A DNA stretch of 64,000 nucleotides. It comes from an uncultured Mesonia sp. Lineage in GTDB: Bacteria; Bacteroidota; Bacteroidia; Flavobacteriales; Flavobacteriaceae. Under the pieces are notes generated by a model. That model was not told the origin of the DNA. It made no database searches and was given only the letters and a program-made list of their open reading frames with translations. The translations under genes and the position numbers were made by a program. This document shows, piece after piece, positions 35,680 to 46,486 of this stretch. Positions within the stretch are counted from its first letter, which is position 1. Each line of letters starts with the position of its first letter. The stretch lies in contig CANMOY010000001.1 in the NCBI GenBank assembly GCA_947499595.1, positions 62,001 to 126,000 of the forward strand. The letters run 5' to 3'.

Positions 35680-37830
35680 ATGAAAACAACAACAGGAATA
35701 GGTATAGCCATTTTAATTTTATTTGGTGCTTGCCAAGAAAATTCTCAACAACCTAGAAAAGAAAAAGAAACCTTGAATCAAGCAGTGCTTTTAAATGACT
35801 GGGAAGGGCCTTATGAAGGTGTACCGGCTTTTGACAAAATGAAGGTGAACCAAATCAAACCTGCTATTAAGCAAGGTATGGCTTTACACCTAAAAGAATT
35901 AGATAGTATAAGCAATCTAGAAAGTGAACCGAATTTTGAAAACACTATTGTAGCCATAGAAAAAGCGGGTAAGGCTTTAGATAGAGCTTTTACTTACTAT
36001 GGTATATATAGCAGCAATAAATCCTCAGAAGAATTTAGAGCCGTACAAAAGGATTTAGCCCCTCAAATAGCAGATTATCAGTCTAATATTCTCCAAAATG
36101 AAAACTTGTTTAAAAGGATTAAGCAAGTTTATGATAACGCACAAAAAAATCCGCTTGACGAGCAAAAACAGCGCACACTAAATTTAATTTATGAGCGATT
36201 TACTATGAATGGTGCCAATTTGTCAAAAAATGATAAAGAACGCTATGCACAAATTCAAAAGGAGTTATCTGCACTTTATACCGATTTTTCAAACAACGTA
36301 TTAGCCGATGAGGAAAATTATGTTGTCTTTTTAAATAAAGATCAGTTAGATGGTCTTCCTAATTCATTTATAAAAGCAGCTGCTACTACGGCAGAAAAGC
36401 AAGGAAAACCAGGAGCCTATGCTATTGTGAATACAAGATCGTCAATAGATCCTTTTTTAACTTATTCAGAACATCGAGATTTAAGAGAGAAGGTTTGGAA
36501 GAATTATTATTCCCGTGGCGACAACAATGACACCTATGATAACAAGAATATAATTGCTCAAATTTTAAAATTAAGAGATGAACGAGTGGCATTATTAGGG
36601 TTTGATAATTATGCATCTTGGAGGTTGCAAAATAGGATGGCAAAAACACCTGAAGCTGCAATGGAATTAATGCTGAATGTTTGGCCAAAGGCGGTAGATA
36701 GAGCCAAAGAGGAAGTTGCCGATATGCAAAAATTAGCCGATAAACTGGGACACGAAATTCAAATTAAGCCTTGGGATTATCGCTACTATGCCGAAAAAGT
36801 AAGAAAAGAAAAATATGATTTAGATGGTGAAGAAATCAAACAATATTTAGTGCTTGACAACCTAAAAGAAGCTCTGTTTTTTACTGCCGAAGAATTGTTT
36901 GGCTATCAATTTGAGCCCGTGAAAGAAGGCAGTGTTCCTGTTTTTCATGAAGATGTTGAAGTTTATGAAGTGCGGCAAAAAGATAGTAATAATTTGGTTG
37001 GGCTTTGGTACTTAGATCCGTATGCAAGACAAGGAAAACGCTCGGGAGCTTGGGCTACTACTTATCGAAGTAGAACCAAGCTAGAAGGTAATAAGCCTGT
37101 ATTAGCATCGAATAATTCTAACTTTATTAAACCTGCACCAGGAGAACCTGTTTTGATTTCTTGGGATGATGCCGAAACCTTTTTTCACGAATTTGGTCAC
37201 GCACTTCACTTTTTATCGGCTAAGGTAGATTACCCTACTTTAAATGGAGGAGTTCGTGATTATACCGAATTTCAATCGCAGTTATTAGAGCGTTGGCTAT
37301 CTACAGATGAGGTGATAAATAGATTCTTGCGTCACTATAAAACAGATAAAGTTATCCCTCAAGAATTAGTGGCAAAAATTAAACAGGCCGCTACTTTTAA
37401 TCAAGGCTTTGCCACAACAGAATTCTTAGCATCGGCACTGATAGATATGAAACTGCATATGACAGACCCTACCGATATAGATATAGCTGATTTTGAAAAG
37501 AAGACATTAGACAGCCTTGGTTTACCAGAACAAATAGTTATGCGTCATCGCACGCCGCATTTCGGGCATATATTTGCAGGCGAGGGCTATGCTGCCGGCT
37601 ACTATGGCTATTTGTGGGCAGATGTGCTTACATCAGATGCGGCAGAGGCTTTTGCCGAAGCTTTTGGCGGATTTTATGATGAACAACTAGCAGATAAATT
37701 GGTTCGTTATTTATTTGCCCCTAGAAATGCTATCGATCCCGCCGAAGCTTATCAGCTATTTAGAGGAAAAGAGGCCGATGTGGAAGCGCTTTTGCGTGAC
37801 CGCGGATTTGCTAAAAAAACCAAAAATTAA
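35680..37830 (+). CDS. M3 family metallopeptidase (Dcp-like), lipoprotein
   Basis: A 716-residue peptidyl-dipeptidase/oligopeptidase of the thimet family. It carries a lipoprotein signal (lipobox FGAC, Cys18), a mostly helical N-domain, and the zinc site FFHEFGHALHF with the third ligand in the downstream FQSQLLE region. The HRTPHFGHIFAGEGYAAGYYGYLW block is characteristic of Dcp. It would degrade peptides in the periplasm or at the cell surface. An M15 dipeptidase gene starts 3 bases after its stop, so the two peptidases form one unit. Confidence 0.93.
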   Translation: MKTTTGIGIAILILFGACQENSQQPRKEKETLNQAVLLNDWEGPYEGVPAFDKMKVNQIKPAIKQGMALHLKELDSISNLESEPNFENTIVAIEKAGKALDRAFTYYGIYSSNKSSEEFRAVQKDLAPQIADYQSNILQNENLFKRIKQVYDNAQKNPLDEQKQRTLNLIYERFTMNGANLSKNDKERYAQIQKELSALYTDFSNNVLADEENYVVFLNKDQLDGLPNSFIKAAATTAEKQGKPGAYAIVNTRSSIDPFLTYSEHRDLREKVWKNYYSRGDNNDTYDNKNIIAQILKLRDERVALLGFDNYASWRLQNRMAKTPEAAMELMLNVWPKAVDRAKEEVADMQKLADKLGHEIQIKPWDYRYYAEKVRKEKYDLDGEEIKQYLVLDNLKEALFFTAEELFGYQFEPVKEGSVPVFHEDVEVYEVRQKDSNNLVGLWYLDPYARQGKRSGAWATTYRSRTKLEGNKPVLASNNSNFIKPAPGEPVLISWDDAETFFHEFGHALHFLSAKVDYPTLNGGVRDYTEFQSQLLERWLSTDEVINRFLRHYKTDKVIPQELVAKIKQAATFNQGFATTEFLASALIDMKLHMTDPTDIDIADFEKKTLDSLGLPEQIVMRHRTPHFGHIFAGEGYAAGYYGYLWADVLTSDAAEAFAEAFGGFYDEQLADKLVRYLFAPRNAIDPAEAYQLFRGKEADVEALLRDRGFAKKTKN

Positions 37831-37833
37831 AAA

Positions 37834-38520
37834 TTGGTTTTAAGAAAAAAATATTTGCTTATTCTGTGCGGAATTCTATTTTCAAGTATACTCTATACTC
37901 AGAACAATAAAATTCCGCCCGAGTTTGCTTATATAGATGAGCATGTAGATTTAATAATCTTAGACATTAGATACGCGGGTAAGCATAACTTTGTAGGGCG
38001 ACCCATCAAAGGTTATAAGCAACCACAAGCGATAATGTCTAAAAAAGCCATAAAGCAATTAAAACAGGCTAGTGAATATTTTTTAGCCAAAGGATATATT
38101 ATTAAGGTGTTCGATGCATATCGCCCGCAGCGAGCCGTAGATCAGTTTTTTGATTGGTCAAAAATAAGCGAAGATACCTTGATGAAGAGCGAATTTTACC
38201 CAGGATTAGATAAGGAAAAACTATTTGCTTTGGGTTATATCGCAACAAAATCTGGGCATTCAAGAGGTAGTACCATCGATTTGACACTGGTAGATTTAAA
38301 AACTGGTAAAGAATTAGATATGGGTGCCCCCTATGATCTTTTTGATGAAATTTCTCATCATAATGCCAAAGGGTTAACCAAAATCCAGAAGAAGAACAGA
38401 AAAATGCTAAAAGTTGGGATGAGAAAATTTGGTTTTCTATCTTATGCAAAAGAATGGTGGCATTATACGCTTAAAAATGAGCCTTTTCCTTCTACTTATT
38501 TTGACTTTATCGTGAGATAA
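37834..38520 (+). CDS. M15 family D-Ala-D-Ala dipeptidase (VanX/DdpX-like)
   Basis: A 228-residue exported peptidase. The zinc-site motifs are SGHSRGSTIDLTL (SxHxxGxAxD) and EWWHYTL (ExxH). DAYRPQRAVDQF is also typical of the VanX family. It would cleave D-Ala-D-Ala and recycle cell-wall dipeptide. The start is TTG at 37834: the first in-frame ATG lies after the signal peptide, about 35 codons later, and would remove it. It follows the M3 gene by 3 bases and converges on sbcC with a 5-base gap. Confidence 0.87.
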   Translation: MVLRKKYLLILCGILFSSILYTQNNKIPPEFAYIDEHVDLIILDIRYAGKHNFVGRPIKGYKQPQAIMSKKAIKQLKQASEYFLAKGYIIKVFDAYRPQRAVDQFFDWSKISEDTLMKSEFYPGLDKEKLFALGYIATKSGHSRGSTIDLTLVDLKTGKELDMGAPYDLFDEISHHNAKGLTKIQKKNRKMLKVGMRKFGFLSYAKEWWHYTLKNEPFPSTYFDFIVR

Positions 38521-38525
38521 CCCTA

Positions 38526-41500
38526 TTATCCAATTATTTTTAAACTACTGTAGCCCTGACCGTTTTGATTGATTTGTATTTGTGTTGATATACGCTCTTT
38601 TAAACTGGTTACGTGGCTTATAATACCAATCATTTTATTTGATTTGGCTTGTAACAATTCAAGCGTGTCTAGGGTTTGATCTAAAGTTTCGGGATCAAGC
38701 GTTCCAAAGCCTTCATCGATAAAAAGACTGTTTATTTCTACTTTGTGTGAAGCTAAATCAGACAAGGCTAAAGCCAAAGCCAAACTCATTAAAAAGGTTT
38801 CACCACCCGATAAGGTTTTAATAGACCTGCGTTGGCCACCCATATGCTGGTCGATTGCAATTAAACTATCATCTTCTTGAGAGAGGGGCTTATCCATTTT
38901 ATACCTATCGGTCAAATGGGTTAAGCGTTTGTTAGCTAAAATTAATAATTGGCTTAATGTTAAATCTTGAGCATAATCATTAAATTTATTACCGGTAGCA
39001 TCGCCAATTAAATCTCGCATTATCTTCCAGCGTTTGTTAATTTTAGTTTGGGCTTTAATTTCTGCTTGAAGCTCTTCTATCTTTTCTATAAAAGTAGTTT
39101 GATTTTTGAGTACGTGATTTAATTCGTTTAAAGACTCGTCATTCAAGTGCATTGTATGCTGATGTTCTTCCAGCGATTTTTTTAATTCGTCTAGACTTAA
39201 AACACTGGTGTTCGCTTCAAGTTTTTTGTTTTGATTGCGTAAATCTGTTAAACTTGTTTCTAAAGTTAAAATAGCACGTTTTAAGTTCTCCTGTCTTTCT
39301 TGGTATTCCTTAAACTCTGAATGGTTTAATAAATCTTCTCTGGCTGTTTCTACGCTTTTGTAGCCTAATTTTGACAGTTGAGGGATTAACACGCTTACCA
39401 AATTTTTATGCTTTATACTTAAAGCATCCTGCTCTTTTTTAAGGCTTTCTTGAGTCGATTTTAATTGAAAAAATTCTTGATTTAACTTATAATATTGTTT
39501 TTCGGCTTGCTCAATTTCATTTTCGAAATTCTCCCCATTAAATTGTTGTTCTATTTGCTTTTTAATAGCCCTACCATTGTCCAATAGTTTCGCTAAACTG
39601 TTTAAATCTTCAATTGCCTTTTTAAGCCCTTTTTGTTGTTGCTTTATTAACGTGTATTTTTTTAATTCTTCTCGTCGCTCTTCGAGTAATTTTACTGAAT
39701 TTTTCAAATCGTTTGCACGGATTTGATTAATGTCTTTTGAAAATAATTCCTCAAATTTTTGCCTTTCAGCGTTGAGTTCTTTTTGCTTGGTTTGAATTGT
39801 ATTATGTATAGCTTCTAAATTCTCATTTGCAGCTTTAAACTCTGCTTGTTGTTTTGTTAATTGAAGCTGATGATGTTTAATTTTCTCCTTCAATGAGGCT
39901 ATTAAGTTTTTTTCCGTTTTTTGTAATGGTGTATGATTGGCAAATGGATGATCTAAACTTCCACACAGGGGGCATGGCTCACCCGTTTGCAACTCTTCGC
40001 GGTAATGACTTAGTTTCTTTTGTAAAAAGGCAATTTTTTCCTCTTTTTCTTCATTGTCCAATTGCAATTCAAGCTTTTCTATTTCTTTTTTAGCGATAGT
40101 AATGGTTTGGGGACTCGAGGCTATGCTTTTTTCTTTTGTTAATTTCTCTTCTTGCTTCTGTTTAATGTCTTTCTGAATATCGAGAAAACGTAAATAATTT
40201 AATTCCGCTTGACGGATTTTATTTAAACGAAGGGTAATTTGCCTATCTTCATGATCCAAATCATTTACGGTGTCAAAACTAAATTTCTGCTCGAGTGCTT
40301 TTAATTCAACCTGATTTTTCCTAAAAATATCTACAGTTTCAACTTTGGTAAGCTGAGGATTTTTGGTTTTTAATAGAATAGATAAGGGCTCTAGATTAAA
40401 CGTAATTTGATTGACCAAGCTTTTAAAGTCATTCAATGTTTTTTGACGGTTTGACTCTAGATTACGAATGTGTTGTTTGTACTGTTGGAGATGATTTTCA
40501 AAATCTGAAGCCGAGCTGTTTAGTTTGAATTTTAATTGAAAAAGATTTTGATTTTCTTGCCATTCTTTCTGATTTTGTTGAATACTATTTTGATTACTAT
40601 CAATTTTTTTAGTGATGTCACCCAAGCGAACACTCAGGTTTTTTTCTTCGTTAATTTCTGTAACTGTAGCCTGTAGTGCTAGATGCTTTTTAAGTGCTAA
40701 ACCTTTTTCTTTATTAAAATTTTCAAGTTTAAGGTTGTGCTCATTTAATTTGTTCTCAGTTTCGACTAAATTTTTAAGAATTGCCTGGCTTTGTTCCTTT
40801 ATTCTTATTTGTTCCTTTAAATCATCTATTTTTTTGGCAATTCTCTTTTTAAGATTTCGCTTTTCAGCCGCTTCCTTTTTTTTGTGTTTAAACACTTCAT
40901 CAGAGATTAACTGTTCGCTGAAGGTGTTTATCTTTTCTTTCTGGTTCTGTATTTGTTTTTCTAACTCACCGTATTTTCTATATGCTAATTGTCCTAATTG
41001 TCTGTAGATTCCCGTTCCTGTTATTTTCTCTAGAAGGGCGCCACGGTCTTTTTTATTAACCTGTAAAAACTTGGCAAATTCACCTTGAGCCAAGACTACC
41101 GATTTAATGAATTGCTCATAATTTAAGCCTATTAACTTTTCATTATGATTGGGCACCTCACTTTTTTTTAAATCTAAGGTCTTATCCTCTTTTAAAGAGA
41201 TGATACGCATTTCATAATCGCGCAAGTTGCCTGTTCTTGCGGTTGAAATTTCCCAACGGGAGGCAAAAATTCCACTTTCACAAGAATAGGTAACTTGAGC
41301 GTATGCATCTGTTTGATTGCGGGTAAGAATAGCTCCTTTTTTTATAACCTCTGTGGTGCTTAGTTTGCCTAATCTTGGTACTTGATTAAATAGCGCCAAC
41401 GAGATTGCGTCTAATAAGCTTGTTTTGCCACTACCAGTTGGCCCAGTTATGGCAAATAAATTATTTTGAACAAAAGGCGATTGGGTAAAATCGACATGGT

Positions 41501-41552
41501 GTTCGCCCCTGAGGGAATTAATATTTTTAAAACTTAGCTGTAAAATTTTCAT
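38526..41552 (-). CDS. sbcC: Nuclease subunit SbcC (Rad50-like ATPase)
   Basis: A 1008-residue SMC-like ATPase. The N-terminal Walker A is GPTGSGKTSLLDAI (near residue 40). Two long coiled-coil arms flank the zinc hook GEPCPLCGSLDHP near residue 530. The C-terminal ABC part has LSGGETFLMSLALAL and Walker B with the D loop (LFIDEGFGTLDPET). With SbcD it opens hairpins and blocked ends of double-stranded DNA. It lies 9 bases after sbcD on the same strand. Confidence 0.97.
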   Translation of the reverse strand: MKILQLSFKNINSLRGEHHVDFTQSPFVQNNLFAITGPTGSGKTSLLDAISLALFNQVPRLGKLSTTEVIKKGAILTRNQTDAYAQVTYSCESGIFASRWEISTARTGNLRDYEMRIISLKEDKTLDLKKSEVPNHNEKLIGLNYEQFIKSVVLAQGEFAKFLQVNKKDRGALLEKITGTGIYRQLGQLAYRKYGELEKQIQNQKEKINTFSEQLISDEVFKHKKKEAAEKRNLKKRIAKKIDDLKEQIRIKEQSQAILKNLVETENKLNEHNLKLENFNKEKGLALKKHLALQATVTEINEEKNLSVRLGDITKKIDSNQNSIQQNQKEWQENQNLFQLKFKLNSSASDFENHLQQYKQHIRNLESNRQKTLNDFKSLVNQITFNLEPLSILLKTKNPQLTKVETVDIFRKNQVELKALEQKFSFDTVNDLDHEDRQITLRLNKIRQAELNYLRFLDIQKDIKQKQEEKLTKEKSIASSPQTITIAKKEIEKLELQLDNEEKEEKIAFLQKKLSHYREELQTGEPCPLCGSLDHPFANHTPLQKTEKNLIASLKEKIKHHQLQLTKQQAEFKAANENLEAIHNTIQTKQKELNAERQKFEELFSKDINQIRANDLKNSVKLLEERREELKKYTLIKQQQKGLKKAIEDLNSLAKLLDNGRAIKKQIEQQFNGENFENEIEQAEKQYYKLNQEFFQLKSTQESLKKEQDALSIKHKNLVSVLIPQLSKLGYKSVETAREDLLNHSEFKEYQERQENLKRAILTLETSLTDLRNQNKKLEANTSVLSLDELKKSLEEHQHTMHLNDESLNELNHVLKNQTTFIEKIEELQAEIKAQTKINKRWKIMRDLIGDATGNKFNDYAQDLTLSQLLILANKRLTHLTDRYKMDKPLSQEDDSLIAIDQHMGGQRRSIKTLSGGETFLMSLALALALSDLASHKVEINSLFIDEGFGTLDPETLDQTLDTLELLQAKSNKMIGIISHVTSLKERISTQIQINQNGQGYSSLKIIG

Positions 41553-41561
41553 GGCTATAAA

Positions 41562-42770
41562 TCAATCGGTGGTATGCAATAATTCATACAATTCATCAAA
41601 AGTCTGTCGTAACTCAATCTGTTCTTCGGGTAAATAGCTTTCTTGATTTAATAGGGACTCAAATACTTCTTTAGGCTTTAAGTCTTCAAGTTTTTGCTTG
41701 CCAGAGAACACATCTCCCGTTTGCAATTGTTGGTTGCTAAATTGAGCACGGTGCTTTATAATTTCAAAATTTGGTAAACTAAAATCACTTATAAGCGTAT
41801 CCAGTTCAGCTAACTTTTTAAGACTATAATTTTCTTCTCGTAGCTCTATTTCAATTAAGGTGGTTAAGGTACCCTGCCAGATTAATTTGGCTAGTTTGTC
41901 TTTAATTTGTTCAAGCGTACCCGTTATTTTTTTTAGGTTTCTAAACTTTGGGATGGTGATACTTTTTGGAGTAAAACCTTTTTTAGTATCGATAATTAAT
42001 ACGCGTTTCTCATCTTGGCGTTCACTAAAGGAAAGCTGTATAGGTGAGCCGCTATAATAAGTAGGTACTTTAGCTTTAACTTGCTGAGGCTGATGAATAT
42101 GTCCTAAAGCAATGTATTTAAAATAGCCATTAAACTGTTCGGCTTTAAAGGCGGCTTGATTACCAATTTGAATATCTCTTTCACTTTCAGAAGTACTTAC
42201 TCCTGCTGCATATAAGTGCCCCATAGCAATAGCAGGAATTCCATTGTAATTTTTTTCACACCAATTGGCCGCTGCATCAAATTTTAATTGAATCCCCGTT
42301 CGCATCGCCTTCAGTCTATCTTCATAGGTATTGCCGTCGCTTGCTTGTCTAATATCGGCATCACGTAAATAGGGTAGGGCGGCTATTACAATTTCGGGAT
42401 TTTTGGATTGAGGCAAAGCGATGATGCAGTCTTCAATTTTTTCAGGTAAACCGCCAATTACATTTAAATCTAAAGCATTAAGTAATTCTTTGGGTGCATC
42501 TAGCATACTAGGGGAGTCATGATTGCCTCCCGTAATAATAAGTTTACAGTTTAAGTTCTTTATAGCTAACAAGGCTTGGTAATATTGCTTTCTAGCTTCT
42601 GCGGAAGGATTAGCCAAGTCAAAAACATCTCCAGAAACAAGAACAAGCTCTATTTTTTCTTCTAAAATAATATCGCACAACCAACCTATGAATAAATCAA
42701 AATCTTGGTATAGGTAATGTTTATGTAAGCGTTTACCAATATGCCAGTCTGCCGTATGTAAAATTCTCAT
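41562..42770 (-). CDS. sbcD: Nuclease subunit SbcD (Mre11-like)
   Basis: A 402-residue metallophosphoesterase. It contains the Mre11/SbcD metal motifs in order: DWHIGKRLH, SGDVFDLANP, ITGGNHDSP, MGHLYAAG and LGHIHQPQ. A C-terminal capping domain follows, which contacts SbcC. Together the subunits repair DNA ends and remove hairpins. The gene is first in the sbcD-sbcC unit. Confidence 0.97.
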   Translation of the reverse strand: MRILHTADWHIGKRLHKHYLYQDFDLFIGWLCDIILEEKIELVLVSGDVFDLANPSAEARKQYYQALLAIKNLNCKLIITGGNHDSPSMLDAPKELLNALDLNVIGGLPEKIEDCIIALPQSKNPEIVIAALPYLRDADIRQASDGNTYEDRLKAMRTGIQLKFDAAANWCEKNYNGIPAIAMGHLYAAGVSTSESERDIQIGNQAAFKAEQFNGYFKYIALGHIHQPQQVKAKVPTYYSGSPIQLSFSERQDEKRVLIIDTKKGFTPKSITIPKFRNLKKITGTLEQIKDKLAKLIWQGTLTTLIEIELREENYSLKKLAELDTLISDFSLPNFEIIKHRAQFSNQQLQTGDVFSGKQKLEDLKPKEVFESLLNQESYLPEEQIELRQTFDELYELLHTTD

Positions 42771-42830
42771 AATATTACTAGACCAATGAAGGGAAGTTAA
42801 GCTTTTTCTTCAAATTAAAAAAATGAAGAC

Positions 42831-43355
42831 CTATAAATCTGTTTTGCCTTTAATTCCTTTAAAAAACAATTGTAAGCGATTCAAATCTTGCTCTAAATTT
42901 CCTGATGGGTAAAAGGTAGTGCCTATTCTAACTACCTTTCTTTTGTAATCAAAAGCCACGGGTATAATTGGTATGTTCGCCTTTAAGGCAATAAAATAAA
43001 AACCAGTCTTCCATTGGTTTACTTTCTTTCGGGTTCCTTCGGGAGCCAAGGCCAGTCTAAACTCAATTTCATTTTTAAACATTTTAGCAATAGCATCAAC
43101 CTTTTTTTGTCCTGGTGTACGATCTAATGCGTGACCTCCCATTTTTTTAAAATAAGCACCAAATGGCCATTTAAAAAGTTCTTTTTTAGCAATAAAATGA
43201 ATAGGTATATTTAGTATTCCGCGCGTAAGAACGCCAATATAGAAATCGTGCCAACTGGTATGAGGAACAACAATGATGATTGATTTTTTAACTTTGGGAT
43301 CAAAACCTCCCTCAATTTCCCAACCAAGTAATTTGAAAAAAATAAATTTATACAT
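42831..43355 (-). CDS. Lysophospholipid/glycerol acyltransferase family protein
   Basis: A 174-residue protein, short for the PlsC family (about 240). The HX4D catalytic motif appears as HTSWHDFY near residue 32, and the acceptor-binding motif as LAPEGTRKK near residue 105. No strong transmembrane helix is present, so it may be a peripheral membrane enzyme. It would acylate lysophosphatidic acid or a related lipid; the substrate is not determined. It sits alone between sbcD and the clpB terminator. Confidence 0.85.
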   Translation of the reverse strand: MYKFIFFKLLGWEIEGGFDPKVKKSIIIVVPHTSWHDFYIGVLTRGILNIPIHFIAKKELFKWPFGAYFKKMGGHALDRTPGQKKVDAIAKMFKNEIEFRLALAPEGTRKKVNQWKTGFYFIALKANIPIIPVAFDYKRKVVRIGTTFYPSGNLEQDLNRLQLFFKGIKGKTDL

Positions 43356-43394
43356 AAAGGTAAATGAAAAGAAACAAAAATACCATAAAAATAA

Positions 43395-43422
43395 AATAGC
43401 AGGTGAAAAACCACCTGCTATT
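43395..43422 (-). terminator. Terminator of clpB
   Basis: The 11-base arms AATAGCAGGTG and CACCTGCTATT are perfectly complementary. Reading on the minus strand the hairpin ends in a T-rich run. It lies 22 bases past the clpB stop. Confidence 0.85.
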
Positions 43423-43444
43423 ATTAAAAATATGATAATTACTA

Positions 43445-46039
43445 TTAGGCGTTATTTCTAAAGACCAATTGGTCGTCAAAAGCATCGATTAATATTATAC
43501 TCTCTGCGCTTATTTTGCCAGCCAAGATCTCTTTTGACAAGGTATTTAAAACCTCTTTTTGGATGGTTCTCTTCACCGGTCTTGCTCCAAATTGCGGGTC
43601 AAAACCTTTTTGAGCTAGCCAATTGACAGCCTCTTCTGTAGCGTCTATGGTAATGTTTTGCTGTGCTAACATTTTGCTTAAACCCTTTAGTTGCAAGCGA
43701 ACAATTGCTTTGATATTTTGCTCATCTAGAGGAGTAAACATAACAATATCATCAATTCGGTTTAAAAACTCAGGCCTCACTTGCTGTTTTAGCAGGCCAA
43801 GAACTTCAATTTTAGCAGCTTCTGTTGCGGATTCTGTATTTTGGCTAGCTTCAAATTTTTCTTGAATAATTTGACTTCCCATATTTGATGTCATTATAAT
43901 TATAGTGTTTCTAAAATCTGCTAACCTTCCTTTATTATCAGTCAAACGGCCTTCATCCAGTACTTGCAATAAAATATTGAATGTATCAGGATGTGCTTTT
44001 TCGATCTCATCTAATAAAACCACAGAGTATGGTTTACGTCTTACCGCTTCTGTAAGTTGACCTCCTTCATCATAGCCTACATAGCCCGGAGGTGCCCCAA
44101 CCAATCTACTAACGGCGTGTCTTTCTTGATATTCGCTCATATCTATTCTAGTCATGGCAGCCTCGTCATTAAATAAATACTCGGCCAAAGCCTTGGCTAA
44201 CTCAGTTTTACCAACCCCCGTGGTACCTAAGAAAAGGAAGCTCCCGATAGGCCTTTTTTGATCTTGTAAACCCGCTCTGCTTCTTCTAATGGCATCACTA
44301 ACTGCTTGAATAGCTTCTTCTTGACCAACTACTCTTTTATGGAGTTCTTCTTCAAGTAGTAATAGTTTTTCGCGTTCACTTTGGAGCATTTTTGTAACTG
44401 GAATTCCAGTCCATTTCGCAACTACTTCTGCAATATCCTCGTTGGTAACCTCTTCTTGTATTAGTGTTTTGGTTCCTTGGGCCTTTTGTTCGGCCATTTC
44501 TTTTTGCAGTTTATCAAGCTGCTCTTGTGCCTGTTTAATTTTCCCGTAGCGTATCTCGGCAACTTTTCCGTAGTCACCTTCACGTTCCGCTCGTTCTGCT
44601 TCTAATTTAAAATTCTCAATATCGGTTTTAGCTTGTTGAATGTTATCTACAATTGCTTTTTCGTTTTGCCATTTAGCATTCAGTTCGCTACGTTCTTCCT
44701 TAAGATTGCCTAAATCCGCTTTAAGCGATTTTAATTTTTCTTCATCTTTCTCGCGTTTAATGGCCTCTATTTCAATTTCTAGTTGCATGATTTTACGATC
44801 AAGTACATCTAACTCTTCTGGTTTAGAATTGATTTCCATTCTAAGCTTAGAGGCTGCTTCATCCATTAAATCAATAGCTTTATCGGGTAAGAATCTATTG
44901 GTGATATAGCGTTGAGATAATTCGACCGCGGCTATAATAGCTTCGTCTTTAATTCTTACTTTATGGTGTGTTTCATACTTTTCTTTTATACCCCGTAGTA
45001 TTGAGATTGCACTTTCTGTATCGGGTTCGTCTACTGTAACGCGTTGAAATCTTCTTTCTAATGCCTTGTCTTGCTCAAAATATTTTTGGTATTCATCTAG
45101 AGTGGTTGCTCCTATAGCTCTTAATTCGCCTCGTGCTAAAGCTGGTTTTAAGATGTTGGCAGCGTCCATAGCACCTTGGCCTCCACCAGCTCCTACTAAG
45201 GTGTGAATTTCGTCTATGAACAACACAATGTTTCCATCGCTAGAAGTTACTTCTTTAATCACTGCCTTGAGTCGCTCTTCAAATTCTCCTTTATACTTGG
45301 CTCCGGCTATTAAGGCGCCCATATCTAAAGAATAAATAATTTTATTTTTTAGATTTTCGGGTACATCGCCTGCTACAATACGGTGTGCTAAACCCTCGGC
45401 AATTGCTGTTTTACCTGTGCCAGGCTCTCCCACTAGCATCGGGTTATTTTTAGTTCTTCTGGAGAGGATTTGCAAGATTCTGCGTATTTCTTCATCACGG
45501 CCAATAACTGGATCTAGTTTTCCTGTCTCTGCTAATTCATTGAGGTTTTTTGCAAATTTATTGAGCGAATTATAGGTCTCTTCAGCACTTTGTGATGTTA
45601 CTCGCCCACCTTGGCGTAATTCCTCTATGGCAGCTTTTAAGCCTTTTTCTGAAGCTCCTTGGTCTTTTAAAATTTGTGCAACTTTAGAATTTGACTTAAA
45701 AATAGCTAAAATGAGGTGCTCTATAGAAACATATTCATCGTTCATATTTTTTGCCAAGCTTTGTGCTTCGGTCAAACTTTTTGAAGCCTCTCGCGATAGC
45801 ATAATATCGCCGCCGCTTACCTTGGCAAAGCTTTCTAGGGTTTTATCTAATAGTTGATTAAACAGTCCCACGTTAATGGCTAGCTTTTTTAAAATAAAAG
45901 GTGTAACATTTTCATCTACTGTAGCAATTCCTTTAAAGATATGCTCATTTTCAATTTGTTGATGACCTAATTGATGTGCAAGTTGCTGTGCCTGTTGAAT
46001 GGCTTCTTGCGATTTTATTGTAAAATTGTTTAGATTCAT
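43445..46039 (-). CDS. clpB: Disaggregating chaperone ClpB
   Basis: An 864-residue Hsp100 protein. Domains in order: Clp N-domain (1-145), NBD1 with [13 protein letters not shown] (about 205) and [14 protein letters not shown], the coiled M-domain (about 405-530) that separates ClpB from ClpA/C, and NBD2 with [13 protein letters not shown] (about 606) and [11 protein letters not shown]. It works with DnaK to dissolve heat-denatured aggregates. The region upstream (46040-46200) is AT-rich; I see no CIRCE element. Confidence 0.98.
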   Translation of the reverse strand: MNLNNFTIKSQEAIQQAQQLAHQLGHQQIENEHIFKGIATVDENVTPFILKKLAINVGLFNQLLDKTLESFAKVSGGDIMLSREASKSLTEAQSLAKNMNDEYVSIEHLILAIFKSNSKVAQILKDQGASEKGLKAAIEELRQGGRVTSQSAEETYNSLNKFAKNLNELAETGKLDPVIGRDEEIRRILQILSRRTKNNPMLVGEPGTGKTAIAEGLAHRIVAGDVPENLKNKIIYSLDMGALIAGAKYKGEFEERLKAVIKEVTSSDGNIVLFIDEIHTLVGAGGGQGAMDAANILKPALARGELRAIGATTLDEYQKYFEQDKALERRFQRVTVDEPDTESAISILRGIKEKYETHHKVRIKDEAIIAAVELSQRYITNRFLPDKAIDLMDEAASKLRMEINSKPEELDVLDRKIMQLEIEIEAIKREKDEEKLKSLKADLGNLKEERSELNAKWQNEKAIVDNIQQAKTDIENFKLEAERAEREGDYGKVAEIRYGKIKQAQEQLDKLQKEMAEQKAQGTKTLIQEEVTNEDIAEVVAKWTGIPVTKMLQSEREKLLLLEEELHKRVVGQEEAIQAVSDAIRRSRAGLQDQKRPIGSFLFLGTTGVGKTELAKALAEYLFNDEAAMTRIDMSEYQERHAVSRLVGAPPGYVGYDEGGQLTEAVRRKPYSVVLLDEIEKAHPDTFNILLQVLDEGRLTDNKGRLADFRNTIIIMTSNMGSQIIQEKFEASQNTESATEAAKIEVLGLLKQQVRPEFLNRIDDIVMFTPLDEQNIKAIVRLQLKGLSKMLAQQNITIDATEEAVNWLAQKGFDPQFGARPVKRTIQKEVLNTLSKEILAGKISAESIILIDAFDDQLVFRNNA

Positions 46040-46200
46040 AATTTTAATTTTTATTTGAATTTAACAAAGTTTATGCCTTAACAAAAACAAGACAAAAAGG
46101 CAGTTTTTTGTTTTGATTTAATGACAAAATGACGTTAATATACCCGATTATGGGTATGGTAAACCAACCGCTTTGTCTCTAATTTAGCAAAAAAAGTTAT

Positions 46201-46410
46201 ATGTCTCTTGTTAAAGTTGTGCTTGTCTTGCTTGTTGTTGTACTAAGCTTATCTGTTTCTATAAATAAGATTATCAAAAAATTAGATGGTGATTCATTAA
46301 ATACAGTTGTTGAGCAAATCAGACAAACCGAAAGCTGCTTAGCCGTCTATTATCGAACTTCTGTTTATACGAGTGTAGATTTAAGAAGAGCAGTTTTAAG
46401 AAAACCCTAA
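46201..46410 (+). CDS. Small single-helix protein, hypothetical
   Basis: A 69-residue frame whose first 20 residues form a strongly hydrophobic helix (VKVVLVLLVVVLSLSVSI), followed by a basic and polar tail with one Cys. It lies between divergent clpB and the bacilliredoxin gene. The helix supports a real membrane protein, but no homologue is recognised and no clear promoter is visible. Confidence 0.45.
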   Translation: MSLVKVVLVLLVVVLSLSVSINKIIKKLDGDSLNTVVEQIRQTESCLAVYYRTSVYTSVDLRRAVLRKP

Positions 46411-46486
46411 ATCTAAAAACTTTTGGTATTTACTCGCAAAAATCACTTTTATTATATTTTTTGTAAGTTTAGCTTAAAAATGATAT

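Noticed and set aside
43211-43414. Minus-strand 67-codon frame across the acyltransferase start
   Set aside because: It is out of frame with the acyltransferase and crosses the clpB terminator; no family support.
46074-46102. Inverted repeat TGCCTT/AAGGCA upstream of clpB as a heat-shock operator
   Set aside because: Only six bases per arm with 17 between, in an AT-rich gap; it does not match CIRCE and could occur by chance.
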